Origin: Pantoea sp. RIT-PI-b | GTDB taxonomy: Bacteria > Pseudomonadota > Gammaproteobacteria > Enterobacterales > Enterobacteriaceae | DNA: 64,000 nucleotides | Assembly (NCBI RefSeq): GCF_001187905.1 | Contig: NZ_LGIS01000026.1 | Span: 62,001-126,000 of the forward strand | Direction: 5' to 3' | Shown here: positions 29,011 through 38,213 of the stretch, in pieces | Layout of the letters: each line of letters opens with the position of its first letter | Position numbering within the stretch: the first letter of the stretch is position 1 | The notes under the pieces: model-generated | The model's input: only the letters and a program-made list of their open reading frames with translations | What the model was told of the DNA's origin: nothing | Databases searched by the model: none | Position numbers and translations under genes: made by a program

Positions 29011-29036
29011 CAGGGTTCGCATGAGTGCGAACCCTG
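29011..29036 (+). terminator. second hairpin after wzx
   Basis: A perfect 11-bp stem CAGGGTTCGCA / TGCGAACCCTG with loop TGAG, seven bases after the first hairpin and followed by TTCATTT. Downstream, up to galF at 29307, there is about 270 bases without a gene; it contains a possible -10 (TATACT, 29239-29244) for galF. Confidence 0.6.
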
Positions 29037-29306
29037 TTCATTTCCGCAGGACTATTTTCTCACCTCACTATTCTGAAAATCTCTGGTCTCACTCGCCGCA
29101 ATGTTGACCCAATCCTTCCACTGTTTTTCAGCGGTTTAGCGTAGCCGATTGCCTGGTAAATCAAGCTGCAGTTGAAGGGCAAATTGGCGTTTTTTGATGG
29201 CGCGACAGAGAGTTAGTGCCGGTTTTTCAGATTAAGATTATACTTGCTCGACCGGCCGATCCTGCATAATCGACCTCACGCATTCACTTCATGAAATGGA
29301 ATAAAT

Positions 29307-30200
29307 ATGACCAAGCTTAAAGCAGTAATCCCCGTTGCAGGTCTCGGTATGCATATGCTTCCTGCGACCAAAGCCATTCCGAAAGAGATGCTGCCAATCG
29401 TCGATAAACCAATGATTCAATACATTGTTGACGAATGCGTCGCGGCGGGCATCAAGGAGATTGTGCTGGTCACCCATGCTTCCAAAAATGCAGTGGAAAA
29501 CCACTTCGATACCACTTACGAGCTGGAAGCGCTGCTCGAAGCGCGCGTTAAGCGTCAGCTGCTGAGCGAAGTACAGTCAATCTGTCCGCCAGGCGTGACC
29601 ATTATGAACGTGCGTCAGGCCAACCCGCTGGGTCTGGGCCACTCTGTTTTGTGCGCGCGTCCGATGATCGGCGATAACCCGTTTGTCGTGGTGCTGCCAG
29701 ACGTGCTGCTGGATGATTCAACCGCTGACCACCTGCGTTATAACCTCGCATCGATGGTTGCTCGCTTCGAAGATACCGGCCACAGCCAGGTGCTGGCGAA
29801 ACACATGCCGGGTGCAGACCTGACCGAATACGGCGTGCTGACCACTGAAGAGCCAATTGATAACCCAGGCGACATCAGCACCATCACCAGCTTTGTTGAG
29901 AAGCCAGAAGCCGGTTCAACCGATTCTGACCTGACTGCCGTTGGCCGTTACGTGCTCTCTGCGGATATCTGGGAAGAGCTGGAGCGCACTGAGCCGGGCG
30001 CATGGGGTCGTATCCAGCTGACGGATGCCATCGCATCGCTCAGCAAGAAGAAGCCGGTAGATGTGCAACTGCTGACCGGTACCAGCTATGACTGTGGCCG
30101 TAAACTGGGTTACATGCAGGCGTTCGTCTCTTATGGCTTACGTAACAACGCACAGGGCCGTGATTTCCGCGAATCTATTCAGAAAATCCTGGCGAAATAA
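29307..30200 (+). CDS. galF: GalF, regulatory UTP-glucose-1-phosphate uridylyltransferase homologue
   Basis: A 297-residue nucleotidyltransferase-fold protein. The N-terminus [21 protein letters not shown] has Met15-His16 where the true enzyme GalU has Thr-Arg; this is the hallmark of GalF, which has weak or no catalytic activity and is thought to modulate GalU and raise UDP-glucose. [13 protein letters not shown], [12 protein letters not shown] and [11 protein letters not shown] motifs are intact. GalF directly before the O-antigen locus is the normal enterobacterial arrangement; here it also closes the EPS locus and is followed by galE. Confidence 0.93.
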   Translation: MTKLKAVIPVAGLGMHMLPATKAIPKEMLPIVDKPMIQYIVDECVAAGIKEIVLVTHASKNAVENHFDTTYELEALLEARVKRQLLSEVQSICPPGVTIMNVRQANPLGLGHSVLCARPMIGDNPFVVVLPDVLLDDSTADHLRYNLASMVARFEDTGHSQVLAKHMPGADLTEYGVLTTEEPIDNPGDISTITSFVEKPEAGSTDSDLTAVGRYVLSADIWEELERTEPGAWGRIQLTDAIASLSKKKPVDVQLLTGTSYDCGRKLGYMQAFVSYGLRNNAQGRDFRESIQKILAK

Positions 30201-30248
30201 GCTTCCTCATTCTCTACCGCGCCATTCGCGCGGTTTAAAGGAGTACAC

Positions 30249-31262
30249 ATGGCTATTTTGGTAACGGGCGGGGCAGGTTACATCGGCTCCCATACGGTGC
30301 TGGCGCTGTTAGAGCGCGGCGACGACGTTGTGGTCCTGGATAACCTTTGCAATGCTTCCCGCGAAGCCATTAACCGCGTGGAAAAGTTGTCGGGCAAGAA
30401 AGCGGTGTTCGTTGAAGGCGATATTCGCGATCGTGCGTGTCTGCGTGACTTGTTTGCCAGCAACGATATCAGTGCCGTGATTCACTTCGCCGCGCTGAAA
30501 GCCGTGGGCGAATCCACGCGCATGCCGCTGGAATACTACGAAAACAACGTAGCGGGCACCGTGGTGCTGCTGGAGGAGATGCGCGCTGCTGGCGTGTGGA
30601 ACTTCATCTTCAGCTCTTCTGCTACCGTGTATGGTGCAGATGCGCCGGTTCCTTACGTGGAAACCACGCCAATCGGCGGCACCACCAGCCCGTACGGCAC
30701 CTCAAAGCTGATGATCGAATTCGTGATGCGCGATTTCGCTAAAGCGGATCCGAACTTCAAAGCTATCGCGCTGCGCTACTTCAACCCGGTTGGCGCGCAT
30801 GAATCTGGCGAAATCGGTGAAGACCCAACCGGCATCCCGAACAACCTGCTGCCGTACATCGCGCAAGTGGCGATTGGCCGTCTGGAAAAGCTGGGCGTGT
30901 TTGGCGACGATTACGACACGCCGGATGGCACCGCTCAGCGCGATTACATCCACGTTGTCGACCTGGCAGAAGGGCACCTGAAGGCGCTCGATCACCTGGC
31001 TAAAATTGAAGGCTACAAAGCTTACAACCTTGGCGGCGGCGTTGGTTTCTCGGTGCTGGAGATGATCAAGGCGTTTGAGAAAGCCTCTGGTAAGCCGATT
31101 CCGTTTGAGTTCAAACCGCGCCGTGATGGCGACTTGCCTGCATTCTGGGCCGATGCGACTCTGGCGAACAATGAGCTGGATTGGCGGGTTACACGTGGGA
31201 TCGACGCGATGATGCGTGATACGTGGAACTGGCAGTCGAAGAATCCGAACGGGTTTGAGTAA
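30249..31262 (+). CDS. galE: UDP-glucose 4-epimerase
   Basis: A 337-residue extended SDR enzyme interconverting UDP-glucose and UDP-galactose. The NAD site is GGAGYIGSH (7-15), and the catalytic residues Ser124, Tyr149 and Lys153 are in SSSATVYG and SPYGTSK. The substrate segment LRYFNPVGAHESGEIGEDP is present. It starts 48 bases after galF and probably forms a short operon with it. It would supply UDP-Gal for the galactose-rich EPS next door; a T-run terminator follows. Confidence 0.95.
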   Translation: MAILVTGGAGYIGSHTVLALLERGDDVVVLDNLCNASREAINRVEKLSGKKAVFVEGDIRDRACLRDLFASNDISAVIHFAALKAVGESTRMPLEYYENNVAGTVVLLEEMRAAGVWNFIFSSSATVYGADAPVPYVETTPIGGTTSPYGTSKLMIEFVMRDFAKADPNFKAIALRYFNPVGAHESGEIGEDPTGIPNNLLPYIAQVAIGRLEKLGVFGDDYDTPDGTAQRDYIHVVDLAEGHLKALDHLAKIEGYKAYNLGGGVGFSVLEMIKAFEKASGKPIPFEFKPRRDGDLPAFWADATLANNELDWRVTRGIDAMMRDTWNWQSKNPNGFE

Positions 31263-31268
31263 CACTAT

Positions 31269-31292
31269 TGCGGGCCCTGGCGCCCGCATTTT
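31269..31292 (+). terminator. intrinsic terminator after galE
   Basis: The stem TGCGGGC/GCCCGCA with a 6-base loop is followed by TTTT, seven bases after the galE stop. It isolates galF-galE from the O-antigen island promoter region. Confidence 0.7.
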
Positions 31293-31983
31293 CCCTACAT
31301 CTCGTCTGAAACACTACATCTCAGCTTTCGTCAAAATCTGATTGAGTTGAATTATTGACTCAGCAAACATCATCTCCGACCCAAAGCGGTCAATACTTAA
31401 ACTAACACCCCCGGAAAATCTGTAATTTGTTCGTCATTAAAGTTGACGAGTGGTAGAATTCTTGAGTGCGGCTCCAAACAATACACATGTTGAAGGCTGT
31501 AATAAAATACAGTTATAGATCACGATAGCAGTGTGTGGAGGTATAGTTCATCACTAAATTTTGCTTTGTATTTCAGCTATGTGGGAGCTGTGACCCAGGG
31601 GCGGTAGCGTGTTATTTTAAGTTAAATGAAACTAAGAATATTTAGCTTAAATAATAAGAACAAAAAGATCGGGTAGGTATTTTCTGGAGTTAATGTGTGT
31701 CAATTTTAGGCATTAGTTGAAGAAAGCTTAAAGTTCATATGAATTGTGAGTTTTTATCACTCTAAAATTAAAAGTATAATAAGTTAGATTTGATTTTTTT
31801 GGATTATAATTTTCGGATTGCAAGTGATTTAAAATGATAAGTCAAAACTAACAGTAAAGAATATGAAAAAAGAATTTTATGTGATGTCAATATTAATCTA
31901 GGTCGGATTAATTATGTTTTATATGATGTTTCTCATTAATAAGATTCTGAATATATGTAACCATTACTATAAATGAGGTTGAA
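31293..31983 (+). promoter_or_regulatory. O-antigen island leader
   Basis: Some 690 bases without a convincing ORF. Base composition drops sharply across it, from GC-balanced on the galE side to strongly AT-rich before tagD. It contains a JUMPstart/ops element at 31571-31611 and should include the main O-antigen promoter upstream of that. I could not assign -35 and -10 boxes with confidence. Confidence 0.7.
31571..31611 (+). promoter_or_regulatory. JUMPstart/ops element of O-antigen operon
   Basis: The stretch includes GGGAGCTGTGACCCAGG and ends in the ops core GGCGGTAGCGTG (31600-31611), a close match to the JUMPstart consensus. The ops core is identical to the one before the EPS operon. 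It lies 373 bases before tagD. RfaH recruitment would permit transcription of the roughly 12-kb island. Confidence 0.9.
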
Positions 31984-32382
31984 ATGACGAGAGTAATAAC
32001 ATTTGGAACATTTGATGTTTTCCATATCGGACATGTCAATATTTTAGAAAGAGCAGCGCAATATGGCGAAGAGTTAATAGTCGGAGTTTCATCAGACAAG
32101 TTGAACTTTAGTAAGAAAAATAAGTTGCCAATTTATTCAGAAGCAGATCGAGTTAAAATAATTGAGTGCATTAAGTTTGTAAGCGAAGTTTTTATTGAAG
32201 AGTCGCTAGAAGAAAAATTAGATTATATTAGAAAGTATAAAGCAGATGTTTTAGTTATGGGTGATGATTGGGAGGGCCGGTTTGATTGGGTAAAGGATGA
32301 ATGCAGAGTAGTATACTTGCCTAGAACGCCATCAATTTCAACAACTGAAATCATAGAAGTCGTTAGGTCAGGAAGAAAATGA
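31984..32382 (+). CDS. tagD: glycerol-3-phosphate cytidylyltransferase
   Basis: A 132-residue TagD/Gct-type enzyme making CDP-glycerol from CTP and sn-glycerol-3-phosphate. Diagnostic motifs are GTFDVFHIGHVNIL (HxGH, residues about 16-19), GDDWEGRFD and RTPSISTTEII (the RTxGISTT equivalent). Length matches Bacillus TagD. It is the first gene of the O-antigen island and overlaps the CDP-glycerol transferase gene by four bases (ATGA). CDP-glycerol is normally a teichoic-acid precursor; several Gram-negative O-antigens carry glycerol phosphate made this way. Confidence 0.93.
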   Translation: MTRVITFGTFDVFHIGHVNILERAAQYGEELIVGVSSDKLNFSKKNKLPIYSEADRVKIIECIKFVSEVFIEESLEEKLDYIRKYKADVLVMGDDWEGRFDWVKDECRVVYLPRTPSISTTEIIEVVRSGRK

Positions 32383-33533
32383 TTCTAAAAAAAAGAATGG
32401 TCAGGTTAGTCAAACGGGTCCTGTCTTTAATTAATTATTTAATTCCCAAAAACAATACTAAAGTTGTATTTAAAAGCAGACCTGATTTTAGCGGGAATGC
32501 ACGTGCGCTCTATGAATATATTAATATTAATCATAAGGATAAATATAAACTCGTATGGATTACTGACGATAGTACGAAATTACCTATTGATGCCACGGTA
32601 GTAAATAGTGGTTCATTATCTGCATTAAAAGAATATGTTACGGCTAAGTATATTGTCACAACTCATAATGAAATGATTGGTATTAAGAGTGCTAATCAAA
32701 GTTATATAAGTTTATGGCATGGTATGCCTTTGAAGAAAATATGCTACTTAGGTGAATATGATCATGAAGGAATGGAGGATTACTCTTCTTATCGTATCGC
32801 TTCATCTGAATTAATGAGATCAATTATATCAGCATGCTTTAGGGAAAAAGCTAATAATGTATTCATTACGGGACAACCCAGGAATGATTATCTTTTTGAT
32901 TTGATTAAATCAAATGGTATATTTGAAAGTATAAACAAAAACAAAAAAATCATACTTTATATGCCAACATTTCGTGAGAATCAAGAGGCGTTAAATTACT
33001 CTGATGGAAAGGGAATTAATTGTGATAATTTTTTGAGAGTCGATGATTTTGAATTAGAAATTATTAATCGATTTTTAATGGAAAACAATGCTCATCTTGT
33101 TATTAAATTACACCCATACGAGGAAAAAGCTTTAGTCAACATTGATTTTGGTACAAACATCACCTTAATGACGACCTCAATATTAAGAAAACATGATATG
33201 GACGTAAATCATTTAATGGCACGAGCTAATATACTTATTAGCGATTACTCGTCTGCCTATTTTGATTTCATGATGTTAAATAGACCAATGGTATTCTTAA
33301 TACCAGACGTAGAGGCATATAGTTCAAGCCGCGGCGGTTTTACATTGGAACCGGTTAGTTTTTGGATGCCTGGAGCTCATGTGGATACCTTGCATGCACT
33401 ATTAGATGAACTAGATAAATTATTATCTGGAAATGACAGGTTTGAATATAAAAGAAAAGAAATATGCGAAATAATAAATCTTCATAAGGATAAGAATAAT
33501 AGTGAAAGAGTATTTAGGCAATTCTTCAAGTAG
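32379..33533 (+). CDS. CDP-glycerol glycerophosphotransferase family protein
   Basis: A 384-residue TagB/TagF-type enzyme predicted to transfer glycerol phosphate from CDP-glycerol onto the O-antigen repeat. Family motifs are SLWHGMPLKKI (about residue 108), FITGQPRNDYL (about 165), ILYMPTFREN, VIKLHPYEEK (about 243) and ILISDYSSAYFDFMM (about 285). The two catalytic histidines of the family would be those in WHG and KLHP. It is shorter than Gram-positive TagF polymerases (over 700 residues), so adding a single glycerol phosphate is more likely than polymerisation. Strongly AT-rich, like its neighbours. Confidence 0.9.
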   Translation: MILKKRMVRLVKRVLSLINYLIPKNNTKVVFKSRPDFSGNARALYEYININHKDKYKLVWITDDSTKLPIDATVVNSGSLSALKEYVTAKYIVTTHNEMIGIKSANQSYISLWHGMPLKKICYLGEYDHEGMEDYSSYRIASSELMRSIISACFREKANNVFITGQPRNDYLFDLIKSNGIFESINKNKKIILYMPTFRENQEALNYSDGKGINCDNFLRVDDFELEIINRFLMENNAHLVIKLHPYEEKALVNIDFGTNITLMTTSILRKHDMDVNHLMARANILISDYSSAYFDFMMLNRPMVFLIPDVEAYSSSRGGFTLEPVSFWMPGAHVDTLHALLDELDKLLSGNDRFEYKRKEICEIINLHKDKNNSERVFRQFFK

Positions 33534-33534
33534 T

Positions 33535-34626
33535 ATGGAACTCCACTTCCTTCTTGGTGATGTATCATCCAAAGGTGGTATAGAAAGAGTAACAATAACT
33601 CTGGCAAATGCTCTGTCATCCATATACCCAGTGAAGATTATAAGCCTTTATCAATCAAATGAGAGTCTGCCGTTTAAAGTTTCAGATAAAGTTACTTTAG
33701 AAGTAATCAGTAATAATTATGAAGTAAGTATGTTTAATAGGAATTTTAATCTTTTTAAAGGTTTGTGCTTCGATTTAATTTATATTAAAAATAAAAGTAA
33801 AAAAATAAAGGAAATAAAAAAATCAAATCAAGTGATAGCAATATCTTCTGACGTAAAAATGTCTGTTCTCGCAAATAAAAGCGGCTATAAAAATATAATA
33901 GCAATAGAGCATTTTGAGTATGATGTAATTAGTCCAGTTCTTCGCTTAGTAAGAAAATTTCTTTATAAAAAGATTCAGGCTGTGGTTAGTTTGACGAGTG
34001 AAGATGAAAGGAAGTATAAATGGTTACCAACAGGCAAACACTTTGTCATTGCAAATATTGTTGAACAACCAATAAGTGTTTGTGAATTTGATAGTCGAAG
34101 TAAAACTGTTTTAGCGGTAGGTCGGTTAACGTATCAGAAAGGATTTGACTTACTGATAGAAGCCTGGAGATATATTAATTTACCTGGGTGGACGTTAAAA
34201 ATAGTCGGTGATGGTGAAGAATATGAAAAGTTATCGTTGTATATAAAAGAACATAATTTGCAAAATATACAAATATTACCTTTCACAAACAACATAAGTA
34301 AATATTATAATGACTCAAGGGTTTTTGTATTAAGTTCTAGATATGAGGGGCTGGGAATGGTGCTAGTTGAGGCGCTTTCGTATGGTCTGGCATGTATCAG
34401 TTTTAACTGTCCTGCGGGACCGAAAACAATACTTAATCAAGGTAATGGTATTTTGGTTGAGCCAGAAAATGTTAAAATTCTTGCAAATGAAATGACCCGG
34501 CTCATGTTGGATAAAGAACTGCAGAAAAAAATGAGTGAATTGGGTCCATCAAGTATAAATAGATTTAAATCTGATGTCATTATTGCACAATGGATGCAGT
34601 TAATTAAGGGGGCACGGAATGAATGA
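33535..34626 (+). CDS. GT4 glycosyltransferase of O-antigen assembly
   Basis: A 363-residue GT-B enzyme. The N-terminal glycine loop is LLGDVSSKGGIERVTITLANALSS. The C-domain has AVGRLTYQKGFDLLIEAW, IVGDGEEYEKL and EGLGMVLVEALSYGL with the E-x7-E pair. The ATG at 33535 lies one base after the upstream stop; a GTG at 33502 with an AAGGA site would add 11 residues and cannot be excluded. It resembles galactosyl- and N-acetylgalactosaminyl-type transferases of O-antigen clusters, but donor and acceptor are unknown. It overlaps the next gene by eight bases. Confidence 0.86.
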   Translation: MELHFLLGDVSSKGGIERVTITLANALSSIYPVKIISLYQSNESLPFKVSDKVTLEVISNNYEVSMFNRNFNLFKGLCFDLIYIKNKSKKIKEIKKSNQVIAISSDVKMSVLANKSGYKNIIAIEHFEYDVISPVLRLVRKFLYKKIQAVVSLTSEDERKYKWLPTGKHFVIANIVEQPISVCEFDSRSKTVLAVGRLTYQKGFDLLIEAWRYINLPGWTLKIVGDGEEYEKLSLYIKEHNLQNIQILPFTNNISKYYNDSRVFVLSSRYEGLGMVLVEALSYGLACISFNCPAGPKTILNQGNGILVEPENVKILANEMTRLMLDKELQKKMSELGPSSINRFKSDVIIAQWMQLIKGARNE

Positions 34627-35668
34627 GTATGATTTAATAATAATTACAAATGTACCAGCATTTTATAAAGTTAATCTATTTGAAGAAATATCAAAAAAAA
34701 TAAAAATAAAAGTTTTTTTTATCTCAAAATCATCAAAAATAAGGAATGATGATTTTTACAATTACAATATGAAATTTGATCATGAATTCTTAAGCGAAGC
34801 TTGTTATGAAGAACGAAATGCACTTAAGGTTTTTTTTAAAGTTTGGCGTGAGATTAGAAAAATTCGCTATAAAAGAATACTTTTCCCTGGATGGGAAATA
34901 AAAGAGCTTTTTTTTATATCGCTACTTACTGAATTAAAAAAAAATGCTGTTGCTATCGAAAGTAGTATCAATGAAAGTAATGTTAAAGGTAGTGTTGGTT
35001 TATTAAAACGAATTTATTTAAATAGAATGAGTTATGCTTACCCTTCAGGTTTTTTACAAAATGAAATTTTAAAAAGCATGAGCTTTCGTGGCCAGGTTTT
35101 TTATACACATGGGGTAGGGATAGCTAATAAGGTATTTCCCCGAATAGGAATATGTAAAGATAACCTTGTTCATAAATTGAATTATGTGTATGTAGGTCGA
35201 CTTTCGGAGGAAAAAAATTTACATTTACTTGTTGAGGTTTTCAACGAGCTAAATTTGCCATTAACTATTGTAGGTGATGGACCTCAAGAAAAAGAGTTAA
35301 AAAAAATTGCTAAGGGAAATATAAATTTCAAAGGTTATATTCACAATAATAAGTTGCGTACTTTACTTAATGAATGTGATGTTTTTGTTTTGCCCTCAAT
35401 ATCAGAACCGTGGGGGTTAGTGGTTGAAGAAGCTTTGTCTGCAGGATTACCTGTAATTGTGAGCGATCGGGTAGGATGCCATAAAGATTTGATAAATAAT
35501 AAAAATGGGATTGTATTTAAATCTCACGATGCTAAAGATTTAAAGTTTGCGATATCTAAAATGGAAGAAGATTATCCAAAGCTTAGAAATGGGGTCTTTG
35601 AGTATAACGTAGAAAATAATAGTGCTATTCAAATTAACTCTTATGTGGATTCACTTAAGAATATATGA
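34619..35668 (+). CDS. GT4 glycosyltransferase of O-antigen assembly
   Basis: A 349-residue GT-B glycosyltransferase. The N-domain is unusually Lys/Phe-rich (VFFISKSSKIRNDD), with IRYKRILFPGWEIKELFFISLL. The C-domain has YVYVGRLSEEKNLHLLVEVF, IVGDGPQEKELKKIA and LPSISEPWGLVVEEALSAGLPVIVSD, the E-x7-E donor site. It overlaps both neighbours (8 bases upstream, 4 downstream), so translation is tightly coupled. Sugar specificity is not evident. Very low GC. Confidence 0.85.
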   Translation: MNEYDLIIITNVPAFYKVNLFEEISKKIKIKVFFISKSSKIRNDDFYNYNMKFDHEFLSEACYEERNALKVFFKVWREIRKIRYKRILFPGWEIKELFFISLLTELKKNAVAIESSINESNVKGSVGLLKRIYLNRMSYAYPSGFLQNEILKSMSFRGQVFYTHGVGIANKVFPRIGICKDNLVHKLNYVYVGRLSEEKNLHLLVEVFNELNLPLTIVGDGPQEKELKKIAKGNINFKGYIHNNKLRTLLNECDVFVLPSISEPWGLVVEEALSAGLPVIVSDRVGCHKDLINNKNGIVFKSHDAKDLKFAISKMEEDYPKLRNGVFEYNVENNSAIQINSYVDSLKNI

Positions 35669-37062
35669 AAAATAAAACAATTCGTGACTTTGCTAACTAT
35701 GCGCTGGGTGATTTATTTGTAAAAGGATTTTTATTTATTTCACTACCATTGCTTTCGAGAGTTCTTAGCCCAGAAGAATATGGCAAGTTATCAATAATAA
35801 ACACAGCAATAATGATAGTTTATGTTTTTGTCAGCCTTAACCTTCAAAATGCAATTACAAATAGATATATGCTTGTTTCAGAAGGGTTTAGTGACTATTT
35901 TAAGACTATCATTTTGTTCCTATTTCCTTTTCAAATAATAATTTTATTGCTTAGCCCATTGTTATCCAATCCCATTTCATTAATTTTGGGCATTGATCCA
36001 AAAGATTTTATCTGGGTAATAGTTATTTGCATGATGCTTAGTTATTTATACATATATACATGTTATTTGCAGGCATCAAGGCAAAGCAGTGCGTATGTTA
36101 AAATAAATATGATATCGAAAATATCAGAGATTTTTTTGATTTTTATTTTTGCATATGTTATGACACAACAGCAATATATGTCAAAAATATATGCTCAACT
36201 AGTTGTGACCAGTTTTATTTTGATTTGTCTGTTTAGGCGGCTTAGGGATTTAAGTATTGGTGTTTTTAAAATAAATTATCTAAAAGAAGCATTAGTATTC
36301 TCAATACCGTTGATTATACACGTTCTTTCTAACTCATTGCTTTCACAGGCTGACAGAATCATTATTAATAATATTCTTGGGGCATCGGCAGCTGGTATAT
36401 ATTCATTTGCATACAATCTTGGGGCCGGTATTCTGGTTTTAATCATGGCATGGAATTCTTCATGGCAACCAAGATTATATAAGTGTATAGAAAAAAAAGA
36501 CACATCGACTATATTACAAATTACTAAGGCAAGCACAATAATTATTTTTGTCATTAGTACTATTGTAATATTGTTTTCAAAAGAAATGATATTAATATTT
36601 GCAGATAAGACGTATTATTCGGGGGCTGATGTTCTGCCTATAATTATTATAGGTAATTCTTTGATTCATCTATACTTGATATTTGTTAATTTCATATTTT
36701 ATAAGAAAAGAACGATAATAATTTCGATAGCAACGTTGATTGCCGTTATGATAAATATAGGCTTTAATTATTTACTTATACCTATGTTTGGGATCATTGG
36801 TTCAGCATGGGCCACGGTATTTTCATATTTGATATTAACATTATTACATTATGTATCATCTAAATATATAACAGCGAATAACTTAATAAGTTTTAAGTTT
36901 GTTGTTTATTATTTTTTAGGTTTAATTATGGTGTATTATCTTACAAAATATATTGAATTAAATATGTCAGTTTTACAATCGGTCTTGGTTAAAATTTGTA
37001 TTGCATTAGTAACTATCGCTCTTTTATTCAAAATTAAGCTGCATCATAAATTAAGTGATTAA
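35665..37062 (+). CDS. wzx: O-antigen flippase Wzx
   Basis: A 465-residue polysaccharide-biosynthesis membrane protein with 12 to 14 helices. The N-terminus has the family pattern NYALGDLFVKGFLFISLPLLSRVLSPEEYGKL, and mid-protein there is LLSQADRIIINNILGASAAGIYSFAYNLG. It should translocate the undecaprenyl-PP-linked O-unit. The start overlaps the upstream stop (ATGA). This is the second Wzx in the window; the two are too unlike in sequence and composition to be a recent duplicate. Confidence 0.9.
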   Translation: MKNKTIRDFANYALGDLFVKGFLFISLPLLSRVLSPEEYGKLSIINTAIMIVYVFVSLNLQNAITNRYMLVSEGFSDYFKTIILFLFPFQIIILLLSPLLSNPISLILGIDPKDFIWVIVICMMLSYLYIYTCYLQASRQSSAYVKINMISKISEIFLIFIFAYVMTQQQYMSKIYAQLVVTSFILICLFRRLRDLSIGVFKINYLKEALVFSIPLIIHVLSNSLLSQADRIIINNILGASAAGIYSFAYNLGAGILVLIMAWNSSWQPRLYKCIEKKDTSTILQITKASTIIIFVISTIVILFSKEMILIFADKTYYSGADVLPIIIIGNSLIHLYLIFVNFIFYKKRTIIISIATLIAVMINIGFNYLLIPMFGIIGSAWATVFSYLILTLLHYVSSKYITANNLISFKFVVYYFLGLIMVYYLTKYIELNMSVLQSVLVKICIALVTIALLFKIKLHHKLSD

Positions 37063-37064
37063 TA

Positions 37065-38213
37065 ATGGTTGAATACTATCTGTTTTTAATTTTGATAATA
37101 TGTTTAATTCTATTAGATGTTCTTTGTCGTTCTCATAAAAAAAATTTACTATTTATTTCAGCTATAATCATCTTTGTGTTTTTGGGATTGCGATACAAAA
37201 TTGGTGTCGATTGGCTGTTTTATTATGATGATTATCGGGGTGTAAGAAACACCCTAGCTATTGAGCCTGGTTATAAGATGATTTCGTGGTTAAGTAGTTT
37301 ATTGCTTAACTTTTGGGTTTTTGTTTCAATGATTACATTGGCTATTGTGATATCAATTGCACGTTTTGCTCATCGATTTTCACCATATCCTGTTTTAGTT
37401 TTTTGCAGTTATTTTATTATTTCTTTCGGTTTTAATGTTGAAGCGTTACGCCAAATATTAGCAGTTGCATTGTTTTATATAGCAATTTATGATTATTTGA
37501 AGGGGCGAAGGTACTTATTTTATCTATGGTGTGTTATCGGTTCTGTACTTCACATCTCTCTTCTGCCATTGATTGTACTTCCATTGTTTATTTCAAACTA
37601 TTTTTTGAAAGTTGGAAGGGGATTGTTTTTATTAGGAGTCTTACTTACTTTCATCAATATCTACCCAGTGAAAGAACTTATTAATATTGGTAATGTGTTA
37701 ATAGGAGGTCCATATTTCTCTAAGATCGCATGGTATGCCCTCAATAATAATGAAAATAGTGGCATCACTTTTAACTTGCTTTTTAAAATAATAATTTACA
37801 TTTATTTTATTTATAACAGAAATAAAATATTAACTTATTGTCAGGCCAAGGAAATTAGTTTTTCCATTATTAAAACTTTAGATGTTATGTTTTTAACCAT
37901 GTTATTAGTGGATATCTATTTCTTACCATTTGGTACAATATCATCACGCTATGATGAGTATTTCGTACCCGCAATGCTTATATGCTTTAGCTATTCGTTA
38001 AAAGTTAATAATATTTATGCTAATAGGATAATCATCGGTTCAACTTTTATTGCAATATTAAGCGTCAGTTTCATACGTTTCACTATGAATGAATATTTCC
38101 GGGAGCAATATATCCCATACGCAAATTCTATAATACAAATATTCTCCAATAGCACTGATGACGCGGCACGTGCCAAAGCCGTTTACTTACATTGGAAGTT
38201 GAGTAATCAATAA
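37065..38213 (+). CDS. wzy: O-antigen polymerase Wzy, EpsG family
   Basis: A 382-residue protein with about ten membrane helices. EpsG-family features are FLGLRYKIGVDWLFYYDDY (about residues 40-60), EPGYKMISW, NVEALRQILAVALFYIAIYDYLKGRR (about 125-150) and HISLLPLI. Together with Wzz it would join O-units in the periplasm. It starts two bases after wzx and its stop overlaps the next start (TAATG). Assignment as the polymerase is by family and because it is the only such protein in the island. Confidence 0.85.
   Translation: MVEYYLFLILIICLILLDVLCRSHKKNLLFISAIIIFVFLGLRYKIGVDWLFYYDDYRGVRNTLAIEPGYKMISWLSSLLLNFWVFVSMITLAIVISIARFAHRFSPYPVLVFCSYFIISFGFNVEALRQILAVALFYIAIYDYLKGRRYLFYLWCVIGSVLHISLLPLIVLPLFISNYFLKVGRGLFLLGVLLTFINIYPVKELINIGNVLIGGPYFSKIAWYALNNNENSGITFNLLFKIIIYIYFIYNRNKILTYCQAKEISFSIIKTLDVMFLTMLLVDIYFLPFGTISSRYDEYFVPAMLICFSYSLKVNNIYANRIIIGSTFIAILSVSFIRFTMNEYFREQYIPYANSIIQIFSNSTDDAARAKAVYLHWKLSNQ

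Noticed and set aside
31451..31470. TAGAATTCTTGA in the O-antigen leader as an RcsAB box
   Set aside because: The centre is two bases too short; only a generic AGAATTCT palindrome remains.
32379..33533. Full teichoic-acid polymerase (TagF)
   Set aside because: At 384 residues it is about half the size of TagF polymerases and the island has no other teichoic-acid export genes; single glycerol-phosphate addition fits better.
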